Assembly: GCA_008973525.1 (NCBI GenBank)
Contig: WACJ01000519.1
Location: 2,046,001-2,110,000 of the forward strand
DNA length: 64,000 bases
Reading direction: 5' to 3'
From: Stenopsyche tienmushanensis
Lineage: Eukaryota; Arthropoda; Insecta; Trichoptera; Stenopsychidae
Shown: piece by piece, positions 1 through 10,893 of the stretch
Position numbering within the stretch: the first letter of the stretch is position 1
Layout: each line of letters starts with the position of its first letter
Notes under the pieces: generated by a model
The model's database searches: none
What the model was told of the DNA's origin: nothing
Seen by the model: only the letters and a program-made list of their open reading frames with translations
Translations under genes and position numbers: made by a program

Positions 1-30
1 TAGTCCCCATTTTCGTATAATATCATCAAT

Positions 31-510
31 GTGACTGATAAAACTCCTTTCTGCTGAGACACGGACTAAAACTCGCAAAATTCCCGACAAATTATTTATT
101 TCCGTCGCTGCAGATGAATACTTATATAATAATAATAATACTTTTATGTGATTCGTAATTATTTTACGGAGGAATACAAAAATTCAGAATCCCGTATCTA
201 TTATATTTCATATCGATATTCCCATTATTAGAGTCGAGGTGTAGTAAATACACCATCGGTAGGGAAATGTTAATATAACAATTTAAAAAAAATGTAGTGT
301 ATATATGTATACATAGATTAGACAGTTACTGCGCCTAGGCGTCGCCTAAGCTTGCCAATAAGTAGCCACGCTACTGTTTCCAAGCGTCCAGATTTCAACG
401 GGAATGTCTTCATCGTACTGGTGAGGTGTACGATTTTTGTTTGATAAAAATTTCAATCCCGAATTTTTCGGGATTACGTTTACTAATCTCGGGATTCATG
501 AGCACCTAAT
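31..510 (+). repeat. Repeat family H, copy 1
   Basis: Closely matches copies at about 49465-49990 (same strand) and 58030-58655 (opposite strand). Shared landmarks are CTGCTGAGACACG, ATTTATTTCCGTCGCTGCAG, AGAGTCGAGGTGTAGTAAAT and GTTTCCAAGCGTCCAG. The copies contain an internal CAGTGGCGTAACT-like, hAT-type end and CCCGGGATCCCGGG-like palindromes. No coding potential is seen. Confidence 0.8.
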
Positions 511-2585
511 TGTAAGACACATTCCGTCCCAAATATTGTGGGTACTGGTTGTCAAGAAGTATTAATACTGAATCTTGTAATATTGCCAGTTCCATACCAA
601 AGAATATATTTTGATCTTCATTGTCATTTTTTAGTTATAAGCTGATGTCATGATAAATTATTATTTTGTTATTCATAGGATATGAGAAGTATAATTGTTT
701 GTTATTGGTTTGAGTTTTTTCAACAGTTTTTACTTTTCAAATCTAATTACTAATAAATGTAAAACATGTATATTTTTGAAGACTCTAAAATTAAAATACG
801 ATATTTTTGTGAGAAATGCTTATTTTAATTTACTCCCATCCATATTTATGCAAATAATACAAAAATATACTTGTAACGACTGATTTCTGGTGTGGGTCAA
901 AAAAGACCCACGAAGCTTGTAGCGTGACCAAAAATAGCGTTACCAGTTAAGGCTTTTCAATATAATTAACAATTAAAGTAAATATTTATTTTAAAAATTA
1001 GCAATTTTAAAACGCATTTATCAAGAGTGGCAACCCTAAATCTGAAATACTAATAAAACCTCATTTGTGACACCCCTTAAAATATGTATCGAGTGCGCTT
1101 TGAATGTTGTTATTATTATTAGAGCCTGGTGACTCATGCACATTGATTTTGAGGTTATGTTTACATATCGTTATTTTGGCGTAACATTTCCAATTAAGGC
1201 ATGATGCCCTTCGATTATTTACTATGAAGGGTTGAATTGGACGCAATGTTGGTCAGTATGACGTCGGGATGCAGTCGTAAAATCTTTACATCCCTTCTAG
1301 CGTTCCTCGGCAATGATGGCGCGTTCGCCAAAAATGAGCCAAAACGGAGTGACATTATTTATACATGACAGGTATACTCGCACACACACACACACACAGC
1401 GAAATAGTACGAGTGTGTAGGTGTACGCATTGCCCTAATACCAAGTGCAACTTATCGATTGTTTCTACAAACCCAGATGTTCCAGGGGCATGCGCTATTC
1501 AAACGCGAGCACGTGATGTGCCATTGTGTCGGTCTTAAGTCGGACATAAAAGGGCGTCGTGCGGCCATGTCCGCATACGTCAAAATGCGACGTCATCCGC
1601 AACGGACAAATTGATTGTCTTTCAATATTAAGTAAATTATTCTTAACAGCATCTATATGCATTTTTTATGCAAATAAAATTAATTCGTTTATATTGTTTA
1701 AAAAAATACAACGAAATTGAATTTATTATGCGCTCTAAATTGGAGCAATGTTACCAATTCCAGGCAAAATATTCGATGAAAAAGCCGTATTAAATTCTAA
1801 AAATATTTTTGATTGCATGTATATTTACACATTAATATATATATTAACATTTTTCAATTAAAAAAAAATATTTATGGTTTAATTCAAAATAAATTATTCG
1901 CTCAAATTGAATATTTTAGAGCGTTTCAGCTGAAATAAATTCAATACAAAGCGAATAGATGGCGGTATAAATTCAGCATTGATTGAAACAAATCTGGTAT
2001 TGTATTATTTATTCATTTGTATATACAATTTGATTAAATCTGATGATTATAGAATTTAAATTTGAGAGTGCCTAGAGATTAATTCTAACGTGGATAAATA
2101 TTTTAATCAATTTAACACTTAAGCTGCTACAATTTTATCGTATTGTTCGGAAGAATCTATTTATTTTTATTTAATTAATTAATTTTAATGCATATAATGT
2201 ATGTTCTAACATGTATTAATAAATTTTAATTTAACAAACATTAAAGCTCAAAGGGAATAGTCTGGATTTTATCATATTTTTTAGTTTTTTTTTGTTTAGC
2301 ATTAATTGGATTAAATTGCTGAAAAATATAATAATCTATTAGAATATTATTTTTCAAAGTGTAATTTCAAATTTGACATAAATTGATTGTAATTTTCTAA
2401 ACAAGGCTATTCCAATTAAATCTAAATTTACCCTTAATTCGGACTAGCTTTTAAGATTTTTATTGTGTGGATTTCTAAATGTATTTCATAAATGTGATCC
2501 AATATGTGGCATTTAAAACGGTAAATAGAAATGGAAAGAAAATTCGAGAAAATTTGTCAATGTTCAATGCCCTTATGCGCCTCAC
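511..2585. other. AT-rich stretch downstream of the last recognised ort exon
   Basis: Probably intron of ort. No M4 exon could be found on the minus strand. It holds a short (CA)9 tract at 1381-1398 and long AT-rich runs. Nothing else is recognised. Confidence 0.4.
1381..1398. repeat. (CA)9 microsatellite
   Basis: Nine perfect CA units. Confidence 0.95.
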
Positions 2586-2654
2586 TTGAGCTGTAACCAC
2601 CTTTTTCCTTTTTCTGGGTTTCTGGGCTTGGCTGTTCATGAAAAGTGAATTTTC
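2586..2654 (-). CDS. ort: ort exon 9: basic part of the cytoplasmic loop
   Basis: Acceptor TTATTCCAG precedes 2654. In phase 0 the exon reads ENSLFMNSQAQKPRKRKK and then VVTAQ, followed by donor GTGAGG. A basic M3-M4 loop segment is expected here, but the loop is poorly conserved, so the frame rests mainly on phase. Confidence 0.6.
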
Positions 2655-5600
2655 CTGGAATAAATAAGTTTAGATGAATCATCAATAAATAACACAATAT
2701 TTCCAATGGTTGACGATCCAAACCTTCAGGGCAGGATCCGGTGGCGGCGGCTTTGGGGCGTCAGAATCCCCTAGCACAATATTCACTAAGCAGTATTCCA
2801 TCAAAGCCATGAAGACGAACCTGTCCGTGTAAATTTTGATAATGAAAACATTCAAAAATTTAATATTAAGTTTAATCTTTTAACCACTAGCCAGCGACTT
2901 CAGAGATATTAGAAATTGCGTAAAAAGATATTTGACTTATATATTTTGCTTTTTTGAATCACAGATCGACATGAGCACCGTAACGCCTAAGAGAATCAGT
3001 AGTTAGGAACTCGGAGAGGCGTTACATTTTTGACTTGACTTGAGGCTTGAAAGACTTGAGGCACTGTTCAGTGATGCTACATTAAAGAAGACCCAAGTGT
3101 TTGATTGGACCCAAAAGAGTCATAAAAATCGAGTTAATGTGCAAAATGAAAGTCATACACGGCGTCCTGCTGCGAGCATCAATGAAAACGCTCGAGGAGG
3201 GTAATTGCCGCTTTATGATAGTTGAGATTGCGTTAGTGATAAATTATAGTGTTGAAAGCTGAACCTCCAGGCAAAGAAGAGGTCCTTGCACTACGAAGAT
3301 CCTAAAAGCCGCTCCACACACGACCAGAAACTGAGGAAAGCCTGGCAACAGAGATAGGAAAGCACAGTGAAATGACCTATCGCTTGACTCACTGGACACG
3401 GATGTTTCGGTTCATATATGAAGCGGATTGGCAAAGAAGCATCCACGGCGTACCACCACTGCTAAGCGGAGATCAACAATGCCGAACACACCATCACTGA
3501 CTGTGAGGCTTGAACACCCCAGAGAAACACGCTGAAAAAAGGACTCGAGGTAGCCGAGCTCAACGTCGACAACATGGTCCACAGCATGATGACAAGCAAG
3601 AAGAACTGGGACATTTGACGCGATTAAGTTGAAGAAATTCTGAGTGCCAAAGAAGGCAGGGAGAGAGATAGAAGCGCAACATGTTCCAATACTAGAATAG
3701 GACCAATTACCTAAGGCCAGACTACCTGTCCTCCTGAAGCAATGTGGGAAAAAATGCCAGGAGGGTAGAGAAGGAAAAGGGAGGATGTGCAAGGATATGG
3801 ATTATGCAAGATTCCCCTCCCACAGGAAGAATCTTGGATACGGAAAAATATTAGCAACGTGGATTCCAAATCTGCTCAGCGAAACCCAAAAGATTGTATG
3901 GAAAGCGACTTTTGAATTGCTGAATGAAGAAGAAGGAGATGCTTTTTGGATCGTATTATAACCTGCGATGAAACGTGGGTCCAACACTGTTCCCAACGAA
4001 CAAAAGATCTCTGCGCATAGCGTTTCTTGAGGGGATCAAAAGAGCGATGAAAGACACTCTTATGTGGCTAGTCCGAGAGTAACAGGAGCAGACTGCACAG
4101 CAGCATAGGGCATGGCAGCTCCGTCGTCAGGAGTTCAATAAACCATGAAATCCCTGCTTATCCAGCCTCAATTTACAACTTACAACTTCTAAGCACAACG
4201 TTTTTTATAAATTTTCAGAGCAGCCACATTATTTCTTTAGTGGCCTGGTCAAAAAGTTTCCTACCTGAAAAAACTTAGCGATTCGCCGGTGAGTCGCTGG
4301 CGGTTAAATTATTGACCAATCAATACTTACAGTGTACAGACCGACATAAAAGCGTCCACTGCTTTCAAATAGGATACAGGAGGAAGAGATGCTTGGGATT
4401 TGGCATGCTGAGTAGACAGTGTCAGCAATGATGTGACTCCGAGGGTCACACGAGCTGGTGCAGCTTCAGGTTTAATCCAAAATGAAACCCACTGAAAATA
4501 GTTGAGTTTAAGCGTAATATTTCTGCAATTATATAAATTTAAAAAAATGCATAATGGGTCCTAAAACTCACAGACATAATTACAATCAAGCAGGTTGGAA
4601 TATAAGTATTGAAGAGATGATAACCAAGACGTCTCTTCAAAACGAATATCACCTCTAAACATGTGAAATTCCCTGAAATATCAAACAATCGCTTTTAAAT
4701 AACAAGAAATTCAATAGCTACGAGTGCGTGAGTGGTCCCAGATATATCCGACCTGATGTATGAGTTGCAAAGATGAGCAGTGGTCTACCAAATGTGGCGA
4801 CAACGCCAAAAATGGTACAAAATGGTATTGGATACTGTCGACTGAAAATTTATGATATAGCAAACATGATAGGCATTTCAAAAAGTGCGACATATTACAT
4901 ATTGATTGAAAATTTGCACATGAGAAAGCTGTGCGCATGATGGATGCCGCGTTTGCTCACAATTTTTTTGGGTTTTCTCTGTTAAGTCGGGTACTTCTGT
5001 GATTAATCTCGTAATTTGTGATTATATGGGATCGCTTCCATATGAAAATATTGCATATTACAATGGAATATGGAGGTTTTATTCCCAAAAGTAGTTAATG
5101 TCAACCTGTGGAATATACTTGAGTGCAGTCCGCTATTCTATTTTCGACCAGCTGCAGCTGAGGAAGTTCGATGTTCTCGTCCACGACGATTGGCACTTCA
5201 GGATCCCACTGGAACACCATTTCATCGGTTGTGTGGGACACTGAAAGTATATTTTAGAATGAAAATAAATTCGAAGATGTCAAATACGCGTCTTGTTGCT
5301 TTCATTTGTGTCAGGAGTACGTTTCAGACGAAGGGCTCTTTTTATTAGCCCTAATGTAAGCTCTTTGTGCCTCAGGTGCTGTAAATATTTTCATGAATAA
5401 TTTTATATATTATATAATTTTCATGAATTAATACGTGAACTTAAAAAAAATATTTTTTTGTCAAAAATTCATAATATTAAACTAAATTTAATTTAATTAT
5501 CAATTTATTTAATTAAAGCCAGAATTTAAACACACTTCTAACAGCATCAATTACTACCTTTCGTACAAAAATATCGTAAGAAGAGGTGCTGAATAGTGAA

Positions 5601-8600
5601 CTAGGATTATCAGGAATAGACTAATAATAAATTTATGATTAGTTATTAATTATTAGTATCCAATTTTTTTAAAAAAACTTTATGAAATCAAATTTAAACC
5701 TCTAATTTAATCCAATATCAAAGTTTGATTCGATTTAGGATGTTTTTTTTTTCATTTCAAACGAAAGCAAACCAACTGCGAGACTTCAATGACGAGCCAT
5801 TTTTTCAAATTTGGCTACTAGTATAGAACACAAACTTGTTTATATAAAAATGTTATTAAAACACCCTGCAGATAGTAGAAAAAAATTTAATTAACTCTTC
5901 CGCCTTTCTGATGTTTCTCTGCCGCACCTTGTATTTTAAAATAATTGAATGAAATAATTTATTAAAGTGGTAATATAAATAAAAATAATTAAAAAAATAT
6001 ATATTTAAGTTAAAATATTTGTTTTTTTGTATCTTTTAATGGATAGATGCAGACGTGCGGTGTTTTATTACTCTTGGTACAGATGTAAGAATGCTTTCAT
6101 GTTTTGTCAAAAGAATTACATGCGAAGGGATGTGTTAAAAGTGATCCATATCAAGGGTTATGCTAAGAGTAAATTGGGTTTTTTAATGAATCGGATGGAA
6201 GTTCGTCTATAAATGAGGACGTTCAGGTCAGGTTTGGAGTCCCTGAAATAGCATCCGCGACACGACTGAAGAGTTGATGACATGGCGATTTGCCTAAACA
6301 AGGAGCTCTCCAGATCTATTCATAAGTCTTCCTCCCCATCTTAAATTATTTCTTCATCCCTCCCATCCCCTTCAATTCCACTACGTTCTCATTTGTTCAC
6401 CCGTTATTCCATCTTTTTCATAATCGCCAGTGGCGTGCGTAATTACGCACCCGCTTTTAAAATCCATAATAATTGCCATGTATTTTTTTTTGTGAAAATA
6501 TTAATAAGAAATCATAAAACTTAACTAAAATTATCATAGATTTTTAAATGAATTATAATTATAATCGCATTGTGTATATGGCGTATAGAAGTTATCATAA
6601 CGACTAGAATCCCATTGGAATCATTTAAAACACATCGGCAAATTGAATAGGATGGATGTTATGGGGTAGGATGGGTACCGGATATCTTCACTGAACACAA
6701 CAATAATGAATGACGAAAATTTTTCTATGCCTTCTTGACAACAACACAAAAGTCCTTAGTGAATGACACTGTAAAAAAATTTCAACACCTAAACCCGGAT
6801 TGAATATAAAAAAGGTTATTTTGTGCATATGGTGGGATATACGGAGAATAATTAATTACACAGGGAGTAAATTTTTGCTTGCGACTTCATTTGGCGTGAG
6901 CCACCTATGTAGCCTCTGGGGGGGGGGGGGTGATCTTACAGATCATAGAAGGCCCCAGGTATGCATTATCACGCCCCAAAAAGCTCTAAAAGAGAACGGA
7001 GTAGCCAAAAGGTTTATATGTCCAGCGGGTCCGATTTTCGGACTGCTGACACGACTAATGAGTGTCTCACAATTGGACGTCATGTACAAACATGATCAGC
7101 GTCCACGAACGGATCTCTGCACGGACACTCTGAGATCAGAGAAAGTCCAAACCTGAAGAGGGAAGCCCTAAGCCGCTCGTACCTTGTGAGGAACTGGGAC
7201 GTCCAGTAATCCGGAACGACCCAGGGACATCTCAGGCGGTTCCTAACCGCTTGAGTGATGCGTCGCTTTACATGCATTTTTATAAACAAGATTATTTTTG
7301 AAACTTTTACAGTTGAACGTTATGAAGATTGGCAAGACTTATTTTTTTCAAATAACACAATTTCCATTTTTTTAAGTTTTCTTTATTAGATCGGGTTCTT
7401 TTGGGACTGTCTTCGGTATAATATTTTTGTCATTATAAAATTTGAACTTTTCGTACTAAATACGCGAATATTTTTCGATTGCCCTATTTTTTTTAAAATT
7501 ATTAATACATTTGAGCTTTTTTTAAGCATATTTTTTGGCCCCCCTAATATACGTTACGTTAATTGAAGATTGGACATCCCAAAGATTGATTTGAACGATT
7601 CTGTATTCCTAGGAATTTTAAAAAGCACGATGGTATTAAAAGCGTCGCGACTTCTCTGAGGCTCATGACATACTTCTTGTTTAACCCCCTGCGGTGAAAT
7701 CGCCCCCATCTTACCTATTCTTATGTCCGCCCACCCCCCGGGTGTTTGAGGCCTCCTCGAGTGGCTTTAAGTTCCTCGAGTGTTCATTATTAGAGAATCG
7801 GGCGGCAATCCAAAAAAAGGACCCGTAAGAAGAAAGATGGATCGGATTGAAGGGTTTCTTACGGGGACTTAAATTTGCACCCCCGCCTATCGGGGTCTGT
7901 GATCCGATATAGTCGTGCCGAATACGGCATGTTTGAGGGTTGATCGAGTCAAATTTAGCACTTGTTTTTGGCCACAGAAGTATCTTCGCTTTGAGCGAAA
8001 AGTGGAGCGAAGATCCTTCAATCGGCCACGAGTACACTTTCGAGCGTACAAACAAAAAACGGTTCGAAAAATAAAGAACGATATAAATAGATTTGCCTTT
8101 TTATAATGGAATCTGAGCATGGAGGGTTGGTCCATGGATGTACTTATTTTTTTCGATAAAAAAGCGAGGAATTTGTATGAAGAAATGGTCTAAATCCGTT
8201 ATATTCCCTAATAAATCCAAATCCAATTTATTAACCAAATGCTGAATGTGAACTGACCGTGAACAGCATTCATTTATGCGTTGTTATCTGCTCGAGGGCA
8301 GCGCCATCTAAATAACACTAAATCCTGACACCAGTGAATAAGTATGACAACGCTACCTTTCTTAATTAATACACACCAATATAATCAAATTGAAACTATA
8401 ATTTAAGACGAATAAGGATACATACGGCATTTTTTTTTGAGTGAAGCACTAACTTGAAGTTTGAATAAAAAATCCATAGACTCACGTTTGCGCGATGCGC
8501 TCAAATATCGCGTAAATCTATCATATCAACAGGCATATCGGATTTTAAATGGAAATATATTCGATTTGAGAGATTATATATTCAAAATAAAGGCACGATA

Positions 8601-10893
8601 GTATATTTTCAGATCTGATAAGTTTTTGCTACTGTATCGAAAAAATTAATTCAATAGTAACGCTCAATGTTTGTTAAGTTATTGCGGCTATATTATTAAA
8701 GCAATATATATAAAATTTATTATAAATGATTTAATATTATATTACAAATTATCATGGAAAATATTAACGTTGAAAAATGTGTGCAAATTATCGAATTTTA
8801 TTTTTAAAATTAATACTCCGTTCGAGAAAAGTTTCGCCAAAAAATCATCTTTAGCAATTAGATCCATTTTTGGATGATATGGATACCAATAACATGCAAT
8901 TTTAATAAAATGATACTTTTATATTAATTGCCATAAAATATTGTTTTAAATAAAAATAAAATTGATTTAATATTTTACGTACAACTTATTTTATTTACAT
9001 TTAAAAATTGAGCGTTCTTATTGAAATACCTTTTATAAAAGATATTCGACTGGAATAAAAGCATCAAGAAAACATCAGTGCATCCTTTGAATCATCATTT
9101 GATTGTCATGCGATTATAATTTTGAAATATGGACTTACAGCTCTCCATCTGCAGCTTACACTCCTGAGTATCATGAGGATATATGAGGAAGTTCATGGCG
9201 CACGAAAGTCTCAGCGTGAGTTTCACCATATACAAGATGGTCTTGTCCTTGTATAGCCAAATGTAATGATTGGGGATCGTCATCGTCTGGAAGGTGACAG
9301 ATTTGGCGTTTTTGAAGTAGGAATCGGGACGCCACATGTTCTTCAGCCAATCCACTTCCAGCAGTCTTTTCAAATAAAAAACATTTTTTAAAGCAATGTT
9401 TTCAGACATTAAAGAATCGGCGATGAAAGTTGCATAGTACCTGTATTCCTGTGTCATATTTTCCGGAAGCCTCAAACGGAAATCCTTCCAAGTCTGAGCG
9501 AAGAAAATATCCGCAGCGTAGGTCTGTTTTAAAAGAAATAAGTAGGGCGATCTTTTAAAAATGTCGATGGACTCATTCTAGATGTGTTCTATTATTTTTT
9601 TTTCCAAATGAATGGTATATAAAAATAATAAAAATAGAGGCCGATGATACAGCATATGTATCATATGGCCTGGATGACACAAACGTTGTATCATGCATAA
9701 ATCATTAGCATCTGGTTGACACGATTTAACCCCTTTTAGTCTTTTAAAATACAATTATAAAAAACTATTCGTAATTAATAATAATGTGGCTATAGTTCCT
9801 ACCTCAAAGAAGAAAAAATAATTTTATTTTCATAAAATGGCAACTGTTTAAAAAAAAAATTTTTAGCTTCATTTTTTCATCGTTTTAATATTTTTAAAAA
9901 TAGTTAAAAATATTTCTTTAATATAAATCTGCTAGAAACGATAGAAAATTATATGACAAAGATTTATTCTAAATTTGAAATAAATCCGTTTATTAAAACA
10001 AGAGATATAATGTCAACCGCGTTGAAAAAAGTAATTTCGAGAAAAACGCGTTTAAAGATTTCATTCTGGTAGGACCGTCTTAGTTGTCGCCTCATTAAAA
10101 TAGCTATAACTTCGCATATAATAAGAATTTTGAAAATTTATTTGAAAGACTTATTAATATAAATCTAAGCTTTAAAAAAATGTAATAAAAATAAAATCGA
10201 TTTTTTCAAAATTCTAACTCGGAACGCATAAATGAATTTAAATGCTATTTAATGCAGATTTAGCGTCGATTTTCGCATTTGTGAGCGTTCCCACGGATGC
10301 ACAAATGACAAATGATGCATTCGAACTTCATTATGGTGATATGTTTTATCAAATTTTATTTTAAAAACGATTTACATCCTTAGACCTGCGTCTTTGCACC
10401 TGTTGCGACTGGCTATTTGCGGCTCTGTTTCGAGTATTTTTAGATCATTTTATAAACAGGTTTTTATAAAAAACGCTAATTTAAACGACTATGAATTAGG
10501 TCAGTATTATATAATAAAATAAATGCGATTTTATCGATTATATTAATAAAATCTTGGATGTGAGTATTAATATAATAAAAACTGACCATGGAAGTTTCAT
10601 CGATGGAATCCAAGCCCATGACAGTCACATGAAAATAGACGACTGTAGGATGATCGTCCTTTTTGGGTGGCCTCATCTTGTCGTACTGCTTCGGATCTTC
10701 GGGAAGAAGCTCAGCAAAAGTTAGACTGGATCTGAAATTTTAAGACAATTATTTCTTGTTTTTGATATTCCAAAAATAAATGGAAATTTAATGGAACAAC
10801 TTACTGTGCGAAGCATAGATCCGTCAGTCCCAAGAGGACATTCGCCAGGATTCCCAATAAGATCCAGATCCTTCTCGTACTGATCACTTCCAT
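2586..10893 (-). CDS. ort: Histamine-gated chloride channel subunit (ort/HisCl2-like), 3' partial, 9 exons
   Basis: Cys-loop ligand-gated anion channel of the plasma membrane; in insects ort is the histamine receptor of neurons postsynaptic to photoreceptors. Exons joined in phase: 10893-10805, 10731-10587, 9523-9441, 9365-9139, 5240-5106, 4672-4572, 4491-4331, 2820-2724, 2654-2586 (369 codons). Visible: signal peptide (1-29), WRPD at 117-120, Cys-loop C161-C175 with 13 residues between, second disulfide pair C220/C231, sequons N100 and N228, M1 about 243-262, PAR at 272-274 before M2 (anion selectivity), M3 about 306-328, then a Pro/Lys-rich cytoplasmic loop. M4 and the stop codon are not found, so the gene probably runs off the left edge. 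The LSHTTDE and FKNAKSVTFQTMTIPNHY stretches resemble ort more than HisCl1, from memory of the Drosophila proteins. Family assignment is firm; the ort versus HisCl1 assignment is less so. Confidence 0.9.
2724..2820 (-). CDS. ort: ort exon 8: M3 and start of cytoplasmic loop
   Basis: Acceptor TTTACACGGACAG precedes 2820. The exon encodes FVFMALMEYCLVNIVLGD and then a proline-rich segment (APKPPPPDPALK). The donor is a weak GTTTGG after 2724; no better GT fits before the next acceptor. Phase 0. Confidence 0.88.
3050..4002 (+). pseudogene. Mariner transposase remnant (group M2), interrupted, in ort intron 7
   Basis: The part at 3055-3270 reads as a degenerate N-terminal mariner region (VNVQNESHTRRPAASIN), homologous to 42590-42740. 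The part at 3860-4000 resumes the transposase with NLLSETQKIVWKATFELL and then TCDETWVQH, which contains the first catalytic Asp of the D,D34D triad. Between them, about 3275-3850 is GC-richer sequence not recognised as mariner, probably an insertion. Stops and frameshifts make the copy inactive. Confidence 0.75.
3275..3855. other. GC-richer unassigned insert inside the mariner remnant
   Basis: Composition differs from the surrounding AT-rich intron. Open frames exist on both strands (for example minus 3792-3412) but none resembles a known family, and no second copy was noticed in the window. Confidence 0.35.
4003..4150 (+). repeat. Repeat family W, copy 1
   Basis: Matches 18820-18985 (plus) and 40320-40460 (minus). 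It shares GCGCATAGCGTTTCTTGAGG, the AGACACTCT...GTGTGGCTAGTCCG block and a CAGACTGCACAGCAGC-like end. It abuts the mariner remnant right after the DET motif. Confidence 0.65.
4331..4491 (-). CDS. ort: ort exon 7: M2 pore helix
   Basis: Acceptor CTATTTTCAG, donor GTAAGT. The exon encodes WVSFWIKPEAAPARVTLGVT, then SLLTLSTQHAKSQASLPPVS and YLKAVDAFMSVCT. The P-A-R triplet at 272-274 is the known anion-selectivity determinant before M2. It ends in phase 2. Confidence 0.95.
4572..4672 (-). CDS. ort: ort exon 6: C231 and transmembrane segment M1
   Basis: Acceptor ATATTTCAG, donor GTGAGT. The exon encodes GNFTCLEVIFVLKRRLGYH and then LFNTYIPTCLIVIMS, which is M1. It is 101 nt and ends in phase 0. 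Intron 6, before M2, is 80 bp. Confidence 0.93.
4740..4975 (+). pseudogene. Mariner transposase remnant (group M3) in ort intron 5
   Basis: Homologous at DNA level to 28395-28620 (plus) and 12690-12925 (minus): AAAATGGTATTG..., TTGCACATGAGAAAGCT, ATGGATGCCGCGTTTGCTCA. It covers the helix-turn-helix to linker part of a mauritiana-like mariner transposase and is frame-broken throughout. Confidence 0.7.
5106..5240 (-). CDS. ort: ort exon 5: loop F to loop C
   Basis: Acceptor TACTTTCAG precedes 5240. The exon encodes LSHTTDEMVFQWDP, then PIVVDENIELPQLQL and ADCTQVYSTG, which follows exon 4 in phase. The donor after 5106 is a non-consensus GTTGAC. C220 is the first cysteine of the second disulfide pair typical of histamine, glycine and glutamate chloride channels. 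Confidence 0.92.
5250..6950. other. ort intron 4, AT-rich part
   Basis: AT-rich intronic sequence with a pyrimidine-rich stretch near 6320-6420. Nothing coding is recognised. Confidence 0.4.
6918..6930. repeat. G13 homopolymer
   Basis: Run of 13 G beside a LINE 3' fragment; assembly may be unreliable here. Confidence 0.9.
6950..7289 (-). pseudogene. LINE ORF2 C-terminal remnant (CPC...DADH type)
   Basis: On the minus strand 7289-7080 reads WVVPDYWTSQFLTRYERLRA and then FRFGLSLISECPCRDPFVDA followed by DHV. This is the zinc-knuckle (C-C...H) found at the C-terminus of R1/jockey-clade LINE ORF2. The 3' portion (7090-6955) is the same block that recurs at 12360, 13290, 25330, 26690, 34990, 44230 and 52650. 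The copy is 5'-truncated and frame-shifted. Confidence 0.8.
7300..8320. other. ort intron 4, unassigned, with a GC-richer segment
   Basis: The segment 7680-8100 is GC-richer and open in more than one frame (minus 8055-7711, plus 7915-8106). It does not resemble ort exons or the repeat families seen here. Confidence 0.3.
8323..8338 (-). repeat. LTR-element edge: tRNA-Leu-type primer-binding-site motif
   Basis: The sequence TCCTGACACCAGTGAA is, on the minus strand, TTCA followed by CTGGTGTCAGGA. This matches an LTR end plus a primer binding site complementary to a tRNA-Leu 3' end. It is an isolated edge in the ort intron; the LTR body is not delimited. Confidence 0.45.
8905..9050 (+). repeat. 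Repeat family V, copy 1 (fragment)
   Basis: Shares TGCCATAAAATATTRTTTTAAAT-type sequence and TTGAGCGTTCTTATTGAAA with 13140-13640 and 30480-30680. Non-coding and AT-rich. Confidence 0.7.
9139..9365 (-). CDS. ort: ort exon 4: ligand-binding core and Cys-loop
   Basis: The exon encodes residues 106-181: EVDWLKNMWRPDSYFKN, TMTIPNHYIWLYKDKT, and the Cys-loop from C161 to C175. The acceptor (TTTGAAAAG) has a poor pyrimidine tract. The donor is consensus GTAAGT after 9139. Phase 1 at the end fits exon 5 across a 3.9-kb intron. Confidence 0.93.
9366..9440 (-). other. ort intron 3, 75 bp, in frame and stop-free
   Basis: The intron between exons 3 and 4 is exactly 25 codons long, has no stop in the reading frame, and has weak splice sites at both ends (GTACTA donor; TTTGAAAAG acceptor). 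Read-through joins QEYR to LLEVDW with a 25-residue insert that starts YYATFIADS. See findings. Confidence 0.7.
9441..9523 (-). CDS. ort: ort exon 3
   Basis: Acceptor TTAAAACAG precedes 9523. The exon encodes TYAADIFFAQTWKDFRLRLP and on to QEYR, with a glycosylation sequon at N100. The donor is the weak GTACTA after 9441, and the exon ends in phase 2. The ATG at 9475 is internal and not a start. Confidence 0.9.
9530..10580. other. ort intron 2
   Basis: AT-rich 1.06-kb intron between exons 2 and 3. No repeat family or exon is recognised. Confidence 0.6.
10587..10731 (-). CDS. ort: ort exon 2: N-terminal ligand-binding domain
   Basis: Acceptor AATTTCAG precedes 10731; donor GTCAGT follows 10587. 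Residues 30-78 include LLPEDPKQYDKMRPPKK and VYFHVTVMGLDSIDE, a signature block of insect histamine channels. It is 145 nt and ends in phase 0. Intron 1 is only 73 bp. Confidence 0.92.
10805..10893 (-). CDS. ort: ort exon 1: start codon and signal peptide
   Basis: The ATG is at 10893-10891. It opens residues 1-29, with a basic stretch (TRR) followed by a hydrophobic core (IWILLGILANVLLGL) and CFA before the likely cleavage site. The exon ends in phase 2 at a consensus GTAAGT donor (10804-10799). Any 5' untranslated exon is not visible. Confidence 0.85.

Noticed and set aside
3412..3792. Minus-strand 126-codon frame
   Set aside because: No motif, no splice context, and it lies in an insert within a mariner remnant.
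5070..5348. Plus-strand open frame of 92 codons
   Set aside because: It is the antisense shadow of ort exon 5.
7711..8135. Overlapping open frames on both strands
   Set aside because: They reflect GC-rich composition; no homologous family, and inside an ort intron.
9095..9475. Single open frame of 126 codons read as one exon of ort
   Set aside because: It runs through intron 3 and past the exon 4 donor; exon limits were set by splice sites and family alignment instead.
10476..10676. Separate small gene starting at the ATG at 10676
   Set aside because: The ATG is internal to ort exon 2, and the end of this frame is intron.
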